Shown here one piece after another: positions 8,830 to 19,589 of a DNA stretch of 64,000 bases (position 1 is its first letter; each line of letters begins with the position of its first letter). Position numbers and translations under genes: made by a program. The stretch is from CAKOTZ01 sp964489885 (GTDB lineage: Bacteria; Bacillota; Clostridia; TANB77; CAG-508): contig CAZAZX010000001.1 in assembly GCA_964489885.1 (NCBI GenBank), positions 1 through 64,000 of the forward strand, in the 5' to 3' direction. Under the pieces are notes generated by a model. That model made no database searches, had not been told where the DNA came from, and saw nothing but the letters and a program-made list of their open reading frames with translations.

Positions 8830-11800
8830 CTAATAATCAATATCTCCATTTTTCATAATCTTTGAGCCTTTTAGTTTTTTATAAATGCTCTTTTTATCAT
8901 CATAATTTAAGTTCAAATTATCAATATATTCAGATAAAGTACTTCTTTCATCTTCTTGTAATTTATTGTTCATTCCAGCAATTAAAAGACGTTGCGGATA
9001 AGTCATCTTAGATTTTGCAAGATAATCATATATTTTTTCCTTTTTACTTCCACTAATTGCCTTACCCTTTTCTGTACCATCATCTTCCATATCTGACTCG
9101 AAATTTTGTGATTTATAGTCTAAATAAGCATTTATATCAGTATTTGCCATTTTCATTATTTTATATGTTTCGTCATTTTGACCAATATAATTTTCATATA
9201 AAGCTTGTTTTTCTTTATTAGTATAATTAGAATTAATAAGGATTTTAATTTTGTCTTTATCTTTTAAAGAATCTCCTTTTTTAAGAGTAACATTTCTAAA
9301 TTGTCTTTCTTGTTCCTCATATATTTTTTGTTTATAATCTGCATAAGTTTTAATGCTAATATTTCTGTTTTTTAACTCCTCTTCTTTAGTTAATTTGGTC
9401 CATTCATTATCAGCATTTTTATAATATTTCACATCTTCAATTTGTGCATAATTAGAGCCTTTAGTAATTTTTTCATAATTATTCAAAGCTTTTTCAGCTA
9501 AATCATTTATTTGTTTTTGAATTTTCCTTACTTCCTCTTTTTTCACATCATTTTTCAAGTCTGAAAGTTGAGTTTCTCTTTTTTCTTTATATAATGCACT
9601 AATGTCACTTTGAACACTACTTAAATATTTGCTTTTTAATATATTTTCATCTGTAGGCTCAACATCGTTTGCAAGTTTTGTTTGTTCATCAATTACTTCG
9701 TAAAATTTACTAACATTTTTATTCTTTAAAACACTATCAATTGTAAATTTGGCAGTTAATGGATTACTTCTTGCTTGTGGTGTTAAGAATGGTAAAACAA
9801 TATCTCCTAGACCACCACTATACTGATCTAGTAAATAATTTACTTTTATTGGACTAACATTAAATATTTGTCCTATTTCTTTACTTAAACTATCTGTACT
9901 TTCGTCATACTGATTTTTAGGTAATTCATTTTTTAATCTTGTTGGAACTAAATCACCATCAAACCATGTTTTATTAAACCCTGCCTGTATAACAGGAGAA
10001 AATATATTTGATGTTAATGGATTATTAGGTGCCATTTGATTACTAAATGTTTTAAATATTCCTTTAAAAGCTTCCTTATCTCCTTGTGCATAGCTTAAAG
10101 TTCTAATAGCAGAACTTCCAAATATACTTAAAACTCTGCCTTTTGGTATTCTAATAAATCCATTATTAGTTTTAAATAAATAATATGTATCTTTAACATA
10201 ATCTGGTAAATCCTGATATTCTTCATCATCGTCTAATAATAAATGATTTATTACAGAAGGAACTACACCTAAAAAAGTAGCTTTTGCTAATAAATTTGCA
10301 TAACCTTTAATTCCATTTGCACCTGTAATATTTCGGACTTGTTTAGAAAGACCTTGAATAGAAGCATTTAAAAAATTTACACCATTTCTATTTATAACTT
10401 TTGTTAACTCTCCTCCTCGTTTAAAATTCGTTGTAATTTCGGCTGCATTATACATTGCCTCATTCATGCTCTTACCATCTTCAATTGTTGAAATAAACTC
10501 GGAAAGTCTTGGTGCCATTTCTATTACTTCATTTACACTACGTATTTTATCAATAAACTTTCCTACTTTTGTAGGAGCTTTTTTTACTCCTGTTTCATAA
10601 TCAAAGTAAGTATTTGATTCACCTCCGTTCGCGGTATATTGTTTGTAATATTTTCCTTTAGTTGCTATTTCTTTTAAAGCTCTACCATAATTGGGTAAAA
10701 ATTTTGCAGTATATTTAGAATTAAACATACCATCTTGTAAATCTTTTACAAAGTTTGTAATAATAAACAACGGATTGTCAACAGTAAGCAATGACCTTTG
10801 TGTTTGTAAAAGTTTTTGTACACCTTTCACAGGAAATGTATTTTCTAAATCTGATTTTTGTGTTGTTTTTAAGCTTTCATATAATCCTTTATCTATCTTT
10901 AATGCTTTTGCTTTACCTTTATTAAAAACAATAAATGTTCCATTTCCTTTGCTATCAACAGAAACAATATTGTTTATATCAACATTTTCTGCGTTTTCGG
11001 AATTTTTAAGTACCTTCATTAGTTCTAAGCCTAAATCATTTCTGCGAATTGCTTGTTTTACTGCTATTGCTTGCTTAGCCATTGAATCTTTTAAAGGTTG
11101 AATGTCTGAATTCCCTCCAATAGCTTTTTTTATTGGATTATTCGTTCCTGTTATTCTCCCTTTAGTGGGTAAAATATTATTACTTTTATCTATATCTCTT
11201 GAAACAGTAACATAATTTTCATACGTGTCATTTAAAAATTCTTGAGCTTCTTCACTTGTAAGCCCTGCGTTAACCATATTTTGTAATTGATTTTTATTAA
11301 ATGTATTTACATCTTTAGACCAGTTTTGAAATTCTGGATATAACTTCTCATAATTTTTAGCAACACTTTCAGATATTTCAGATGTAATATCTTCGCCAAA
11401 AACAGGTTTCTTTCTTTTAAATCTATCTATATTAAGTTTATGTAATAAATAATAACTGAATTCTTTAACTAAATCTGCATCTTCAACAGGTTTCCATATT
11501 TCATTAATAGATTTTCCTATCTCTTTTCCTTCATTGTTAGTTTGTGCGTGTTCAATTTCATATTGTCCTTCTGATGAAGCACCTATCATTCTATCATACT
11601 TGTACTTTAATTCTTGATTTCCTGTCTTATCTGCAAGTCTATCAATATAATACCCCTTATTAACAATCTTTTGATTTAATACTCCATACTGTTGTTTTAA
11701 TGTTAATTTGTCACTATTCATTTTCTCAAGTAAACTAGCCTCATTATCCTTTTTTTTGCTAATTTCTTTAACAACTTCAACCCTTCTCTTTGGAAAAGTA

Positions 11801-14800
11801 TTTTCAAGTTTTGCTTCTTTTCTAGGCAATTTAATAGAACTAGATTTCTCTAGTTCTTGAGTATTTTTATTATTTACTTTAGCAATAGGAAGTTTTAGGT
11901 CTTTCAAAGATGTTCTAGTTCCTTCTTTTCCTATCTTGTTTTCTAGGTAAGTATCAAAATCTTTTGAATTATTTGAATATCTTATATCTGGATTATTAGT
12001 TGGCTGTTTATTATCTACATTTTTTATTTGGTCAGGATTAAATACAACTATTTCTCTACTTGTGCTAGGTGTGTCACCATTAATAATAGCATCATATCCT
12101 TGTTTTTCTAATATTTCACTTAATGTTTTCCATTTTTTTATTTTAGAATAATCATATAATCTGGTGTTTAAGTCCTCTAGCCCAGTTATTTCCCCATATT
12201 TACTATAAATATCATGGTCTATTTGTTCATCTGTCATTCCATTTTTAATCATATTTGAAATATCATTTGCAATATCTCCCCAAGTTTGATTACTTCCATA
12301 TTTAGTAGGTATCCCTGCCCATTCATTGTTTAAATTAACTAAATTATAAATTATTCCAAAGTCTGATTGAAATTCTTCTCCATTTATCTTATATAATTCA
12401 TTATATGAGAAAGGATTTTTAACATTTAGATAAACTTCCATAGGCTTATTGCCATTCGAAAAGCTTTCAGCCATTTTACTATCGTTTGTAAAATAAAATC
12501 CATCTCCATAATTTCCTGCATTATGAGTATTTTCTGAGATTCTATTCTTATCAAAAATAGTAAATTCATTTGGAGTTCCATGATACATTGTTATTAAGTT
12601 GCCATAATCATCTCTAACTTTGCTATCTTTAAAATATTCTTGTTGTTTTTCTGATAATTTCCTTCCTATTGAATCTTGTTTAGGCGTAGAAAAAGAACTC
12701 TTTTCAGAGTTCTCTATTTTTTCGATATTTCTATTGCTTTCATTATTATTCTTCCTGCTGGTATAGGTGTATCCTTCGTTTTGATTAAGTAATCCATCAT
12801 TTGTTGGCATTGTTCCTTTGTTTCTAATTTCGCCATTATTGATTTTATCGTTACTATTTTTGCCCCTTGTTCCTTCATCTCCTGTATTAGCTTTTCTCGA
12901 ATATCTTTCATTTCCATAATTATCATCCTCATTTACTATTTCATCATTTATTATTTTCCAATTAGCTCTGTCTTTATAATAAATATCATAAATATGATAT
13001 TTATTATCTCCATAATCAAAAAGTTCAATAGAATTTATACCTGGAAATATTTCTTGATTTTCTGTTGCCCTTCCTACTGAATCCGCAATAGATGCAAAAG
13101 TTTTTCTGTTTTCTATTCTAATTGGATTAGTAGCATTATACTCTTTTAAATTAAAATCGTCAACATAATTAAAACTATATTTTATTTGCTCATTATAATT
13201 ATAATTTCCATCTTCATTATATGCCTTTTCAAACTTCTTTTGTACATCTTTCCAGAATAAATATTCTTTGTCCTTTCTGTTCTTAAATGTATCTATTTTA
13301 TCAACTATCCAATCATAAATCTTCTGTGATAAAGTTCTATTTTCTCTTACAAGTCTATTTATTTCTTCCTGTGTACCAAATTTAGTTTGCATAGCTTTTG
13401 CTATTGCCTCTTCTTCAAGCATCGATTCAAAATTTGAATCATTTTCATCAAATACATTGGTTCCATTTTTGTCTTTTATTTTCAAATAAGATTCTCTTAA
13501 ATTTTGCAAGTTTTCTTTGTAATTAACATCACTTTTTAAATAATTACTTACTTCATTATACAAACTTTGACCAGTTTTCGTATTTTTTGCAAATATATCA
13601 TGCGTAAGTTCATGTACTGCCATTTCTTGTATTATTGTACTTTCATCAGCATTTGGATTAAATACAATCTTTCTTGAAGTGTTTCCCTCTCCATCTGTTG
13701 AAATAATAATTTTTGCACCTTCGTTTTTGTCATTAAAATAACTATCATTAAATTGTCCCTGAATTTCCTTTTTATCTAATACTTTTTGTATATTTTGTAT
13801 TGATTTATGTTCAAAATTATAATTATATTTTTCTGCACTTGAGATTAAATTGTCATTTTCATTTATTTGCTCCATATTTCCATTTTCAGCCACTTTAGTA
13901 TTGTCCTGAGTAATTTGTTGTTCTTGTAAATTTTGTGCGTTATTTTCAATTCTTGTGCTTTGATTTTCGTTATTATCTGCAATTTTTTGATTATTTGATA
14001 TATTTCTATTTAATGCTTTATTTATTCCTGTATTAATTCCTCTCAAAGCTAATGTTGAACCTAAAGTAGTTAAAATCGTATCCTTTAAATCTTCTGCTGT
14101 ATATTTTGCATTTGGGTCCGTAGTTGCATTGTCTAACCATGTATTGTAGACATCACTAGCTATTTCTTCTGCAACTTCTCCAGTATAATCATATCCTAAT
14201 TGTAATAGTTTTCTTTTAACTTCTGATTCTGTTAATTTCTTGATGTTTTTTTCTACTATATTATCTAAAGTACCTTTTCCAAAAATTTTAACACCACCAG
14301 ATAATTTTTCTGTCAACACTTCCATTGCACCACTTGCATCGCCTTTAAGATTTGCTTCTTCAAGTGATAGTCCTTCATATAATGCTTTTCTTGTTGCTTG
14401 TCCTTTTGAACTCACACCTGTAACAGCTAATCCTAAAGATGGATTAACTATACCTGCTGTAATAGAAGGAACCATGTTTCCAACAGTTCCAGCAATGTTA
14501 GCTATAAGATTTGTTGTTTTACCATATTGATTCGATTCTTCATTTAATTGTTTTTGAGTTTCTCTTGCAGGCTTTGTAATTTTATTTCCAAAATCAATCA
14601 TATTTTTTGATACTTCTTGACTTTTGTTGTTACCTAATGAATTTCCTATAGATTGAAGCCCGGTATCTATAATATTAATAGCACTATTTTTTCTTGCATA
14701 ATTAGTTATTTTACTACCAGTAAAGCCTAATACAGCACCTACTTTTTGCCAGTTGTCAGTATCTTTTGATAAATTGTTTAATAAAGTTATATATTCAGGA

Positions 14801-15678
14801 TGCTTTTCAGAAAAATTTAGATATTCATCTTTTGTTAATGTACCATTATAAATTTTGTCTTTCAATTCATTTATATCTTTTATTGTATCTATGCCATTTG
14901 TAAGTATCTGTTTTATTGGTATACCACTATCCAAAGCAGATTTTGTAAGATTAATTGCATTTAATAGTTTATTTATTGGATTATTTTGTAAAGTATTTCT
15001 TTTATTTTCATCTTGCAAATCTAATTCTAGCTTATGTTTTTGTTCATCATTTATAAATTTTTTAGCTAAATCTACAATAGGAATTGATTTACCACCTTTT
15101 TGTATATTATTTGCTGCATCTGTTAAAAAAGCATCAGGAATTGAAGTAAAGCCACTTTGTATTCCAACACCAAATTTTCTTCCAATATAATTAAAATCAT
15201 TTTTCTTAGAAGAATTTACAAAATCAAAAAGGTTAGTATTTTGTATATTAGTTGATTTCGTCTTTGCTATATCATTAAGCATTATATTTTGAGGTTGCCT
15301 ACTTTTAAAATTCCTATTCTGCAATGCAGAATCAATTTGTCTAATTTGTATTAAATTCTTTCTATTATTTCTATTATAATCAACTAATTCTTTTCTTTTT
15401 GATACAATATCATCTATTTTTGGTTTATTTTCTTGTATTCTGTTGTTTATATTATTATTTGCATTTCTAGCAATAGAAAGTCTTTCATCTCTATTTAATA
15501 ATATATTATTCTCATAATTTTGCTTTCTTTGATTATAATTGTTTACTATTCTACTGTTATCAGTATTTGTATTTAAGTTTTTCTTATTAGTAAATAATTG
15601 CTCTCCTTCATTATTTTGTATTTGTTTATTTTTCTCTTTAGCTTGCATTTGTTCGAGCCATTTTTTATATGATGCCAT
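8830..15678 (-). CDS. Giant polyvalent virion protein: zincin, ADP-ribosyltransferase, LPD38
   Basis: 2282 residues, the largest gene. N-terminal about 330 residues are Gln/Asn-rich and charged; a Gly/Ala-rich hydrophobic part follows (residues about 400-460). A metallopeptidase-like HELTH motif with a downstream Glu (EEEAIA) lies near residue 690. Near residue 1031 an ART-like fold begins (MYHGTPNEF, GFYFTND, MEVYLNVKNPF). Residues about 1600-1970 resemble the large-polyvalent-protein domain LPD38. Such proteins are packaged and injected with phage DNA to modify host targets and clear defences. Enzyme activities are inferred from motifs. Confidence 0.82.
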   Translation of the reverse strand: MASYKKWLEQMQAKEKNKQIQNNEGEQLFTNKKNLNTNTDNSRIVNNYNQRKQNYENNILLNRDERLSIARNANNNINNRIQENKPKIDDIVSKRKELVDYNRNNRKNLIQIRQIDSALQNRNFKSRQPQNIMLNDIAKTKSTNIQNTNLFDFVNSSKKNDFNYIGRKFGVGIQSGFTSIPDAFLTDAANNIQKGGKSIPIVDLAKKFINDEQKHKLELDLQDENKRNTLQNNPINKLLNAINLTKSALDSGIPIKQILTNGIDTIKDINELKDKIYNGTLTKDEYLNFSEKHPEYITLLNNLSKDTDNWQKVGAVLGFTGSKITNYARKNSAINIIDTGLQSIGNSLGNNKSQEVSKNMIDFGNKITKPARETQKQLNEESNQYGKTTNLIANIAGTVGNMVPSITAGIVNPSLGLAVTGVSSKGQATRKALYEGLSLEEANLKGDASGAMEVLTEKLSGGVKIFGKGTLDNIVEKNIKKLTESEVKRKLLQLGYDYTGEVAEEIASDVYNTWLDNATTDPNAKYTAEDLKDTILTTLGSTLALRGINTGINKALNRNISNNQKIADNNENQSTRIENNAQNLQEQQITQDNTKVAENGNMEQINENDNLISSAEKYNYNFEHKSIQNIQKVLDKKEIQGQFNDSYFNDKNEGAKIIISTDGEGNTSRKIVFNPNADESTIIQEMAVHELTHDIFAKNTKTGQSLYNEVSNYLKSDVNYKENLQNLRESYLKIKDKNGTNVFDENDSNFESMLEEEAIAKAMQTKFGTQEEINRLVRENRTLSQKIYDWIVDKIDTFKNRKDKEYLFWKDVQKKFEKAYNEDGNYNYNEQIKYSFNYVDDFNLKEYNATNPIRIENRKTFASIADSVGRATENQEIFPGINSIELFDYGDNKYHIYDIYYKDRANWKIINDEIVNEDDNYGNERYSRKANTGDEGTRGKNSNDKINNGEIRNKGTMPTNDGLLNQNEGYTYTSRKNNNESNRNIEKIENSEKSSFSTPKQDSIGRKLSEKQQEYFKDSKVRDDYGNLITMYHGTPNEFTIFDKNRISENTHNAGNYGDGFYFTNDSKMAESFSNGNKPMEVYLNVKNPFSYNELYKINGEEFQSDFGIIYNLVNLNNEWAGIPTKYGSNQTWGDIANDISNMIKNGMTDEQIDHDIYSKYGEITGLEDLNTRLYDYSKIKKWKTLSEILEKQGYDAIINGDTPSTSREIVVFNPDQIKNVDNKQPTNNPDIRYSNNSKDFDTYLENKIGKEGTRTSLKDLKLPIAKVNNKNTQELEKSSSIKLPRKEAKLENTFPKRRVEVVKEISKKKDNEASLLEKMNSDKLTLKQQYGVLNQKIVNKGYYIDRLADKTGNQELKYKYDRMIGASSEGQYEIEHAQTNNEGKEIGKSINEIWKPVEDADLVKEFSYYLLHKLNIDRFKRKKPVFGEDITSEISESVAKNYEKLYPEFQNWSKDVNTFNKNQLQNMVNAGLTSEEAQEFLNDTYENYVTVSRDIDKSNNILPTKGRITGTNNPIKKAIGGNSDIQPLKDSMAKQAIAVKQAIRRNDLGLELMKVLKNSENAENVDINNIVSVDSKGNGTFIVFNKGKAKALKIDKGLYESLKTTQKSDLENTFPVKGVQKLLQTQRSLLTVDNPLFIITNFVKDLQDGMFNSKYTAKFLPNYGRALKEIATKGKYYKQYTANGGESNTYFDYETGVKKAPTKVGKFIDKIRSVNEVIEMAPRLSEFISTIEDGKSMNEAMYNAAEITTNFKRGGELTKVINRNGVNFLNASIQGLSKQVRNITGANGIKGYANLLAKATFLGVVPSVINHLLLDDDEEYQDLPDYVKDTYYLFKTNNGFIRIPKGRVLSIFGSSAIRTLSYAQGDKEAFKGIFKTFSNQMAPNNPLTSNIFSPVIQAGFNKTWFDGDLVPTRLKNELPKNQYDESTDSLSKEIGQIFNVSPIKVNYLLDQYSGGLGDIVLPFLTPQARSNPLTAKFTIDSVLKNKNVSKFYEVIDEQTKLANDVEPTDENILKSKYLSSVQSDISALYKEKRETQLSDLKNDVKKEEVRKIQKQINDLAEKALNNYEKITKGSNYAQIEDVKYYKNADNEWTKLTKEEELKNRNISIKTYADYKQKIYEEQERQFRNVTLKKGDSLKDKDKIKILINSNYTNKEKQALYENYIGQNDETYKIMKMANTDINAYLDYKSQNFESDMEDDGTEKGKAISGSKKEKIYDYLAKSKMTYPQRLLIAGMNNKLQEDERSTLSEYIDNLNLNYDDKKSIYKKLKGSKIMKNGDIDY

Positions 15679-15696
15679 TTTTTCACACCTCTTTTA

Positions 15697-16920
15697 TTAT
15701 GGTATTAGTCTTACTAAACTTTCAGCATTCTCGTCACTTATTTTTCCTGAATTTTTTAATTGATAAATTAAATCACTAAATTTATCAATATCATTTTTTG
15801 CTCGTTCTCGAGTCTCTTGACTTGAACTATTTTGAAAAATTTTAATTGCAGAAACTAAAGCATTTCTAATATTATTTACATCATTATCTGAAAGTGGTTT
15901 TGAAACACTAGAACCACTATTTTCATCTCCAGAAACTCTTAAAGAACTGCTACTTGATGAACCTCTACTACCTGATGAACTTCTACTTCTTGATGAGCCT
16001 GATGAACTTGCCCTTAACTGTTGTAATTTTAAATTATATTCAGTTTGCCACTGCCTATCACTTTCCGCGTCACGTTCTCTTTGATATGCCATTTGTTGTC
16101 TAAATTGTTCTTGTTCCCAAGCTAAATTTCTTTCATATTGTTCTTGCTCTTGTTGTCTTTGTCTTTCCTGTGTAATTACATTTGCATAAGTATTATAAGC
16201 ATTTTGTCTTTGTGCTATTTCCGTATTTAATTGAGATAGCATATTGTTATATCTTGTATCATATCTATTTTCTATATTTTCTAGTCTATTTTCTCTACTC
16301 TCAATTAAAGTATTTTTATATTGAAAGCCTTGCAATGCGTATTGAGCTTGTTGTTGTGCTAAATTATAAGCAATATCTGCAAGTTTTGTACTATTGTTTA
16401 ATCTAGCTTGTGCTATCATGTTCTGAAATCCTAGCAAACTATCTTGTAAAGCCTGTCTTGCTGTTGCTACTCTATTTTGATAAGCATTGTACATACTTAC
16501 TTTAGAGCTTTCAGCATATCCTGTATTTGAAAGACCTCTTGAAGCCATAACTTCTGCATTAACACCATATTCATTAATTTGTTTTTGATAATCTGAATAT
16601 GCTCCTCTTTGTTCTTTTTGATAATCTCTTTCAGTTTTTTCTCTTTGTTGATTTATTTCTTTAATACTTTGTTCTGTTTGAGCATTCTGTAGTTCTTGTT
16701 GTTTATTTGCATAATCTTGAGCTATTTGACTTTGTCTATTATAAAACTGGTCTGTATTATTAATCATATTGTTATAAGTATTTGTAGTATTTGAAAGAGC
16801 ATTTTGTCTTTGTGTTTCAATATTAGTTAATCTTGTGTCATTCATATTAGCTGTTTCGTTTGGATTATAATTTGCAACATAATTATTTGCTTTGTTTAAT
16901 AAATCATCGTAAGATGCCAT
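15697..16920 (-). CDS. Gln-rich coiled-coil internal virion protein
   Basis: 407 residues. Residues 1-300 are a nearly continuous helical, Gln/Asn/Arg-rich coil (repeated QRQ/ERQ motifs); 305-335 is a Ser/Gly/Arg linker (RSRSSSGSRG) and the end is helical. Low complexity gives no family. Its place between the nozzle-like and giant proteins suggests an ejection protein stored in the capsid. Confidence 0.65.
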   Translation of the reverse strand: MASYDDLLNKANNYVANYNPNETANMNDTRLTNIETQRQNALSNTTNTYNNMINNTDQFYNRQSQIAQDYANKQQELQNAQTEQSIKEINQQREKTERDYQKEQRGAYSDYQKQINEYGVNAEVMASRGLSNTGYAESSKVSMYNAYQNRVATARQALQDSLLGFQNMIAQARLNNSTKLADIAYNLAQQQAQYALQGFQYKNTLIESRENRLENIENRYDTRYNNMLSQLNTEIAQRQNAYNTYANVITQERQRQQEQEQYERNLAWEQEQFRQQMAYQRERDAESDRQWQTEYNLKLQQLRASSSGSSRSRSSSGSRGSSSSSSLRVSGDENSGSSVSKPLSDNDVNNIRNALVSAIKIFQNSSSQETRERAKNDIDKFSDLIYQLKNSGKISDENAESLVRLIP

Positions 16921-16931
16921 TTGTTACCTCC

Positions 16932-18623
16932 TCATCGTTTAACATAACTTCCTACATAACTTTGGATTGTGAAGTTATATATATTTATTGGTGTATATGA
17001 ACTTATTTTAAACTGTATATCCTTCCATTTTTTCTTTTTAATTCTTGGTATAATGTAATTTGATGTATTGTTATATGTTCCAATTTTCTCCCATTCGCCA
17101 TTATCTACTTTTGTTGAAATAGTAATATTACCATCAGCATTTAAAACAGAACCTTTTTTATTCGTTATTTTTTGAAAATTTGGGTTTTCAAAAGTATCTC
17201 TTGCAGTTGTCCAGTATGAATCAACGTCTATGCTATTATCTAATGTATAAATTCCATTATCGCTACATAGATACAATGTATCTCCTAACACACTTGCAAA
17301 AGTTATTTTTTGTCCCATTTCCCAGTAATACCATTCGTACTCAATATGATCTGAATTAGTCCATTTTTGTCTTGAATCTGCTAAATAGCAATGTTTATCT
17401 ATAAAAACAAATAAATAACCTTGCCATTCAGCTATTACTGGATTTTTATAGTTTTCTTCGCTTAATAATTTACTATCTACATTGCTAGACCTATGAGCTA
17501 AAAATTGTTCTGTTCCTATATCGCCAGAAATACCTTCTAAGCCAAAATCGCTAAATAAACATACATCATCATTAAAGTTTACAGCAGTTGATACACAACC
17601 TGTTGAAATACTAGAATGAGAACTTGGATAAGTTGCCCCCTCTGTCTGGTCAATGCTTGGTGTATGATAATACACACTCGTATTTGCTTGGCTAGGTTCT
17701 TTCATCACCCATAAAGCATTATTACCTGTTACCATTGCTTTAACAGGTGTTGCATCTAGCCCTTCTCTTGAATAATTAGTATCAGGAATATATGTAGGAT
17801 TATTAAGACCACTCCAAAACACTGAGTTTGGATAATCAATATTTCCACTAAAAAACACTCTATTATCAAATACTTCTAATAGAGTGCAATTTTTAATTAT
17901 ATCTGCATTTCCTGTTACATTCTTTCTAAATGTTATTACAACATTATCTTGCCCATCTGTATATGGAGCACTAGGAGCAGTTGCAAAAGTAATAAAACCA
18001 CTTGTTGAATGTTCAGTAAAATTTGTAACATTTGTTCCATTTACAGTAACAGTAACTGTTCCACTATCAAAACTTTCAACATCTAAATAATAATCTTTGC
18101 TTGTTCCATCTCCAACAAATGAATTTCTTCTGTATCCACTCAATAGATTAACTTTGTTATAACTAGTTCCACCACCTAAAGGAGTTCTTGAAATAGAAGT
18201 AGTAGGAATATATCCTACAACATCACTTACTACTGAGCCATTATATTGTAAATAATTAACTCCATCTTTAATAAATAAAATATTGTTATATATAAAACTC
18301 TGACTTTTTGCTGGATTCATTCCTGTTTCTTTTATTGTTATTGTTTCTTTTGTAACTGTATTATAATCATAAAGCGAAGTACCTGCGTGAATTATAATAT
18401 GCTGTATCTGAGCAGTTTTGTAAAAAAATATTCCATATATTATTGCATTCATACTTTTATATAATTTTAGTCCAGGTCTTGAAGATAAGCATTTGCCAAG
18501 CATTTTATAGTTCTTCCACATATTTACACTATCAGGGCTTCTATATAAATTAACATTATAATTAGAAAAATCTACACCTAAAAAATTACTATATGTCCTT
18601 GTTACTAAATCACCACTAGACAT
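16932..18623 (-). CDS. Tail nozzle (gp12/tail tubular B-like) protein
   Basis: 563 residues, all-beta in appearance, with WD/propeller-like repeats (VFWSGLNNP, ALWVMKEPS, TLYLCSDNGIYTL). It starts with a segment about fitting the SPDSVNMWKN type of short-tail stopper/nozzle proteins. It overlaps the preceding adaptor gene by 8 nt. Assignment to the nozzle rests on composition and order, not on a specific catalytic motif. Confidence 0.62.
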   Translation of the reverse strand: MSSGDLVTRTYSNFLGVDFSNYNVNLYRSPDSVNMWKNYKMLGKCLSSRPGLKLYKSMNAIIYGIFFYKTAQIQHIIIHAGTSLYDYNTVTKETITIKETGMNPAKSQSFIYNNILFIKDGVNYLQYNGSVVSDVVGYIPTTSISRTPLGGGTSYNKVNLLSGYRRNSFVGDGTSKDYYLDVESFDSGTVTVTVNGTNVTNFTEHSTSGFITFATAPSAPYTDGQDNVVITFRKNVTGNADIIKNCTLLEVFDNRVFFSGNIDYPNSVFWSGLNNPTYIPDTNYSREGLDATPVKAMVTGNNALWVMKEPSQANTSVYYHTPSIDQTEGATYPSSHSSISTGCVSTAVNFNDDVCLFSDFGLEGISGDIGTEQFLAHRSSNVDSKLLSEENYKNPVIAEWQGYLFVFIDKHCYLADSRQKWTNSDHIEYEWYYWEMGQKITFASVLGDTLYLCSDNGIYTLDNSIDVDSYWTTARDTFENPNFQKITNKKGSVLNADGNITISTKVDNGEWEKIGTYNNTSNYIIPRIKKKKWKDIQFKISSYTPINIYNFTIQSYVGSYVKR

Positions 18624-19164
18624 CTATACCTCCTTCAAAGGTTATAGAACCTTGATTTATTCTATTATCTAAACCTTGTTTAAGTTCTGCATATCTTGTA
18701 GCAAACATCTGTCCATAATTATTAGAAACATCCATTTTTAAAATATCACTTGCAATACCCCAAATCATACACTCTATAGCTTGAGGCTCTAAATCTATTT
18801 TAGTATTATTATCTGAATCTTCTTTTATTTGTTTTGGATATTGATAATAATAAATTTTAGCTGTTCCATCTTCCTTAAAAGTAACAAATCTATCAATTAT
18901 TTCATTTTTAACTCCTGTTATTCTTTTAAGTAAGAAAAATCTATCAAGTTCATCATCTAATTGTATTTCATCTCCATCAGTCACCTCAATTTCTTCTACA
19001 ACTGCTTTTTTAACCAACGGAGCAACTTCATTTAAAACTACATTTGCTACAGTATTAAATTTTGCTAAATAATCTGGATCACTTGTATAGTTTGTTGTAT
19101 CAGATGATGTATATTCTTCTATTAGTTTGTATACTCTTTGTTTCAACTCACCTAAAGTAATCAT
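18616..19164 (-). CDS. Head-tail adaptor (tail tubular A-like)
   Basis: 182 residues, helical N-terminus (LGELKQRVYKLIEEY) and acidic. Length, fold appearance and position after the coat gene and before the nozzle-like gene match the adaptor ring under the portal of podoviruses. It overlaps both neighbours by 4-8 nt. Confidence 0.65.
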   Translation of the reverse strand: MITLGELKQRVYKLIEEYTSSDTTNYTSDPDYLAKFNTVANVVLNEVAPLVKKAVVEEIEVTDGDEIQLDDELDRFFLLKRITGVKNEIIDRFVTFKEDGTAKIYYYQYPKQIKEDSDNNTKIDLEPQAIECMIWGIASDILKMDVSNNYGQMFATRYAELKQGLDNRINQGSITFEGGIDV

Positions 19165-19508
19165 TCTAATCCCTCAATTCCATCTAAATTATTTAATTCT
19201 TCTTTTATTTCTTTTCTCTTCATAAGTCTCTGTGTTGGTAAAATATATCCTTCTGCTTCTGTCCAAATAAGCCTAACACCTTCATTAAGCTTAATTGTTA
19301 GTTTTGAATCTTCTTCAATTTTTAAACCATTCTTTTCAAATTTATCTTTAACAATAGTGGTTAAGGTTAAATCTTTAATTGTTTGATGTACTTTTTTATC
19401 TTCTGTCCAATCTTCAATATCAGTATCTTTTGTAACTGTTAAACCAAACATTGGTGTTAAATTAGGCTCAATAATAAATCTTTCAATTTTTTCTTGTTTT
19501 TTACCCAT
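19161..19508 (-). CDS. Hypothetical head-completion protein
   Basis: 115 residues, charged, no recognised motif. The stop overlaps the adaptor start. Located directly after the major coat protein, where decoration or head-fibre proteins usually sit; function unknown. Confidence 0.6.
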   Translation of the reverse strand: MGKKQEKIERFIIEPNLTPMFGLTVTKDTDIEDWTEDKKVHQTIKDLTLTTIVKDKFEKNGLKIEEDSKLTIKLNEGVRLIWTEAEGYILPTQRLMKRKEIKEELNNLDGIEGLE

Positions 19509-19520
19509 ATTTTTCTCCTT

Positions 19521-19561
19521 TCGTGTTTGTGAGAATCGAACTCACCATTACCTTTACACGA
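19521..19561 (-). other. Mini tRNA-like element (acceptor plus T arm)
   Basis: In the 81-bp gap after the coat gene: TCGTGT/ACACGA closes a stem and GTGAG-TTCGATT-CTCAC forms a T-arm-like hairpin. D and anticodon arms are absent. It may be a remnant tRNA or a T-arm mimic processed from the late mRNA. Confidence 0.4.
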
Positions 19562-19567
19562 TATAAA

Positions 19568-19589
19568 AGAGGAGGTTTCCCTCCCTCTT
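19568..19589 (-). terminator. Terminator/attenuator after the coat gene
   Basis: On the minus strand AGAGGGAGG-GAAA-CCTCCTCT followed by TTTAT, right behind the coat gene stop. It probably lowers transcription into the tail genes relative to coat. Confidence 0.7.
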
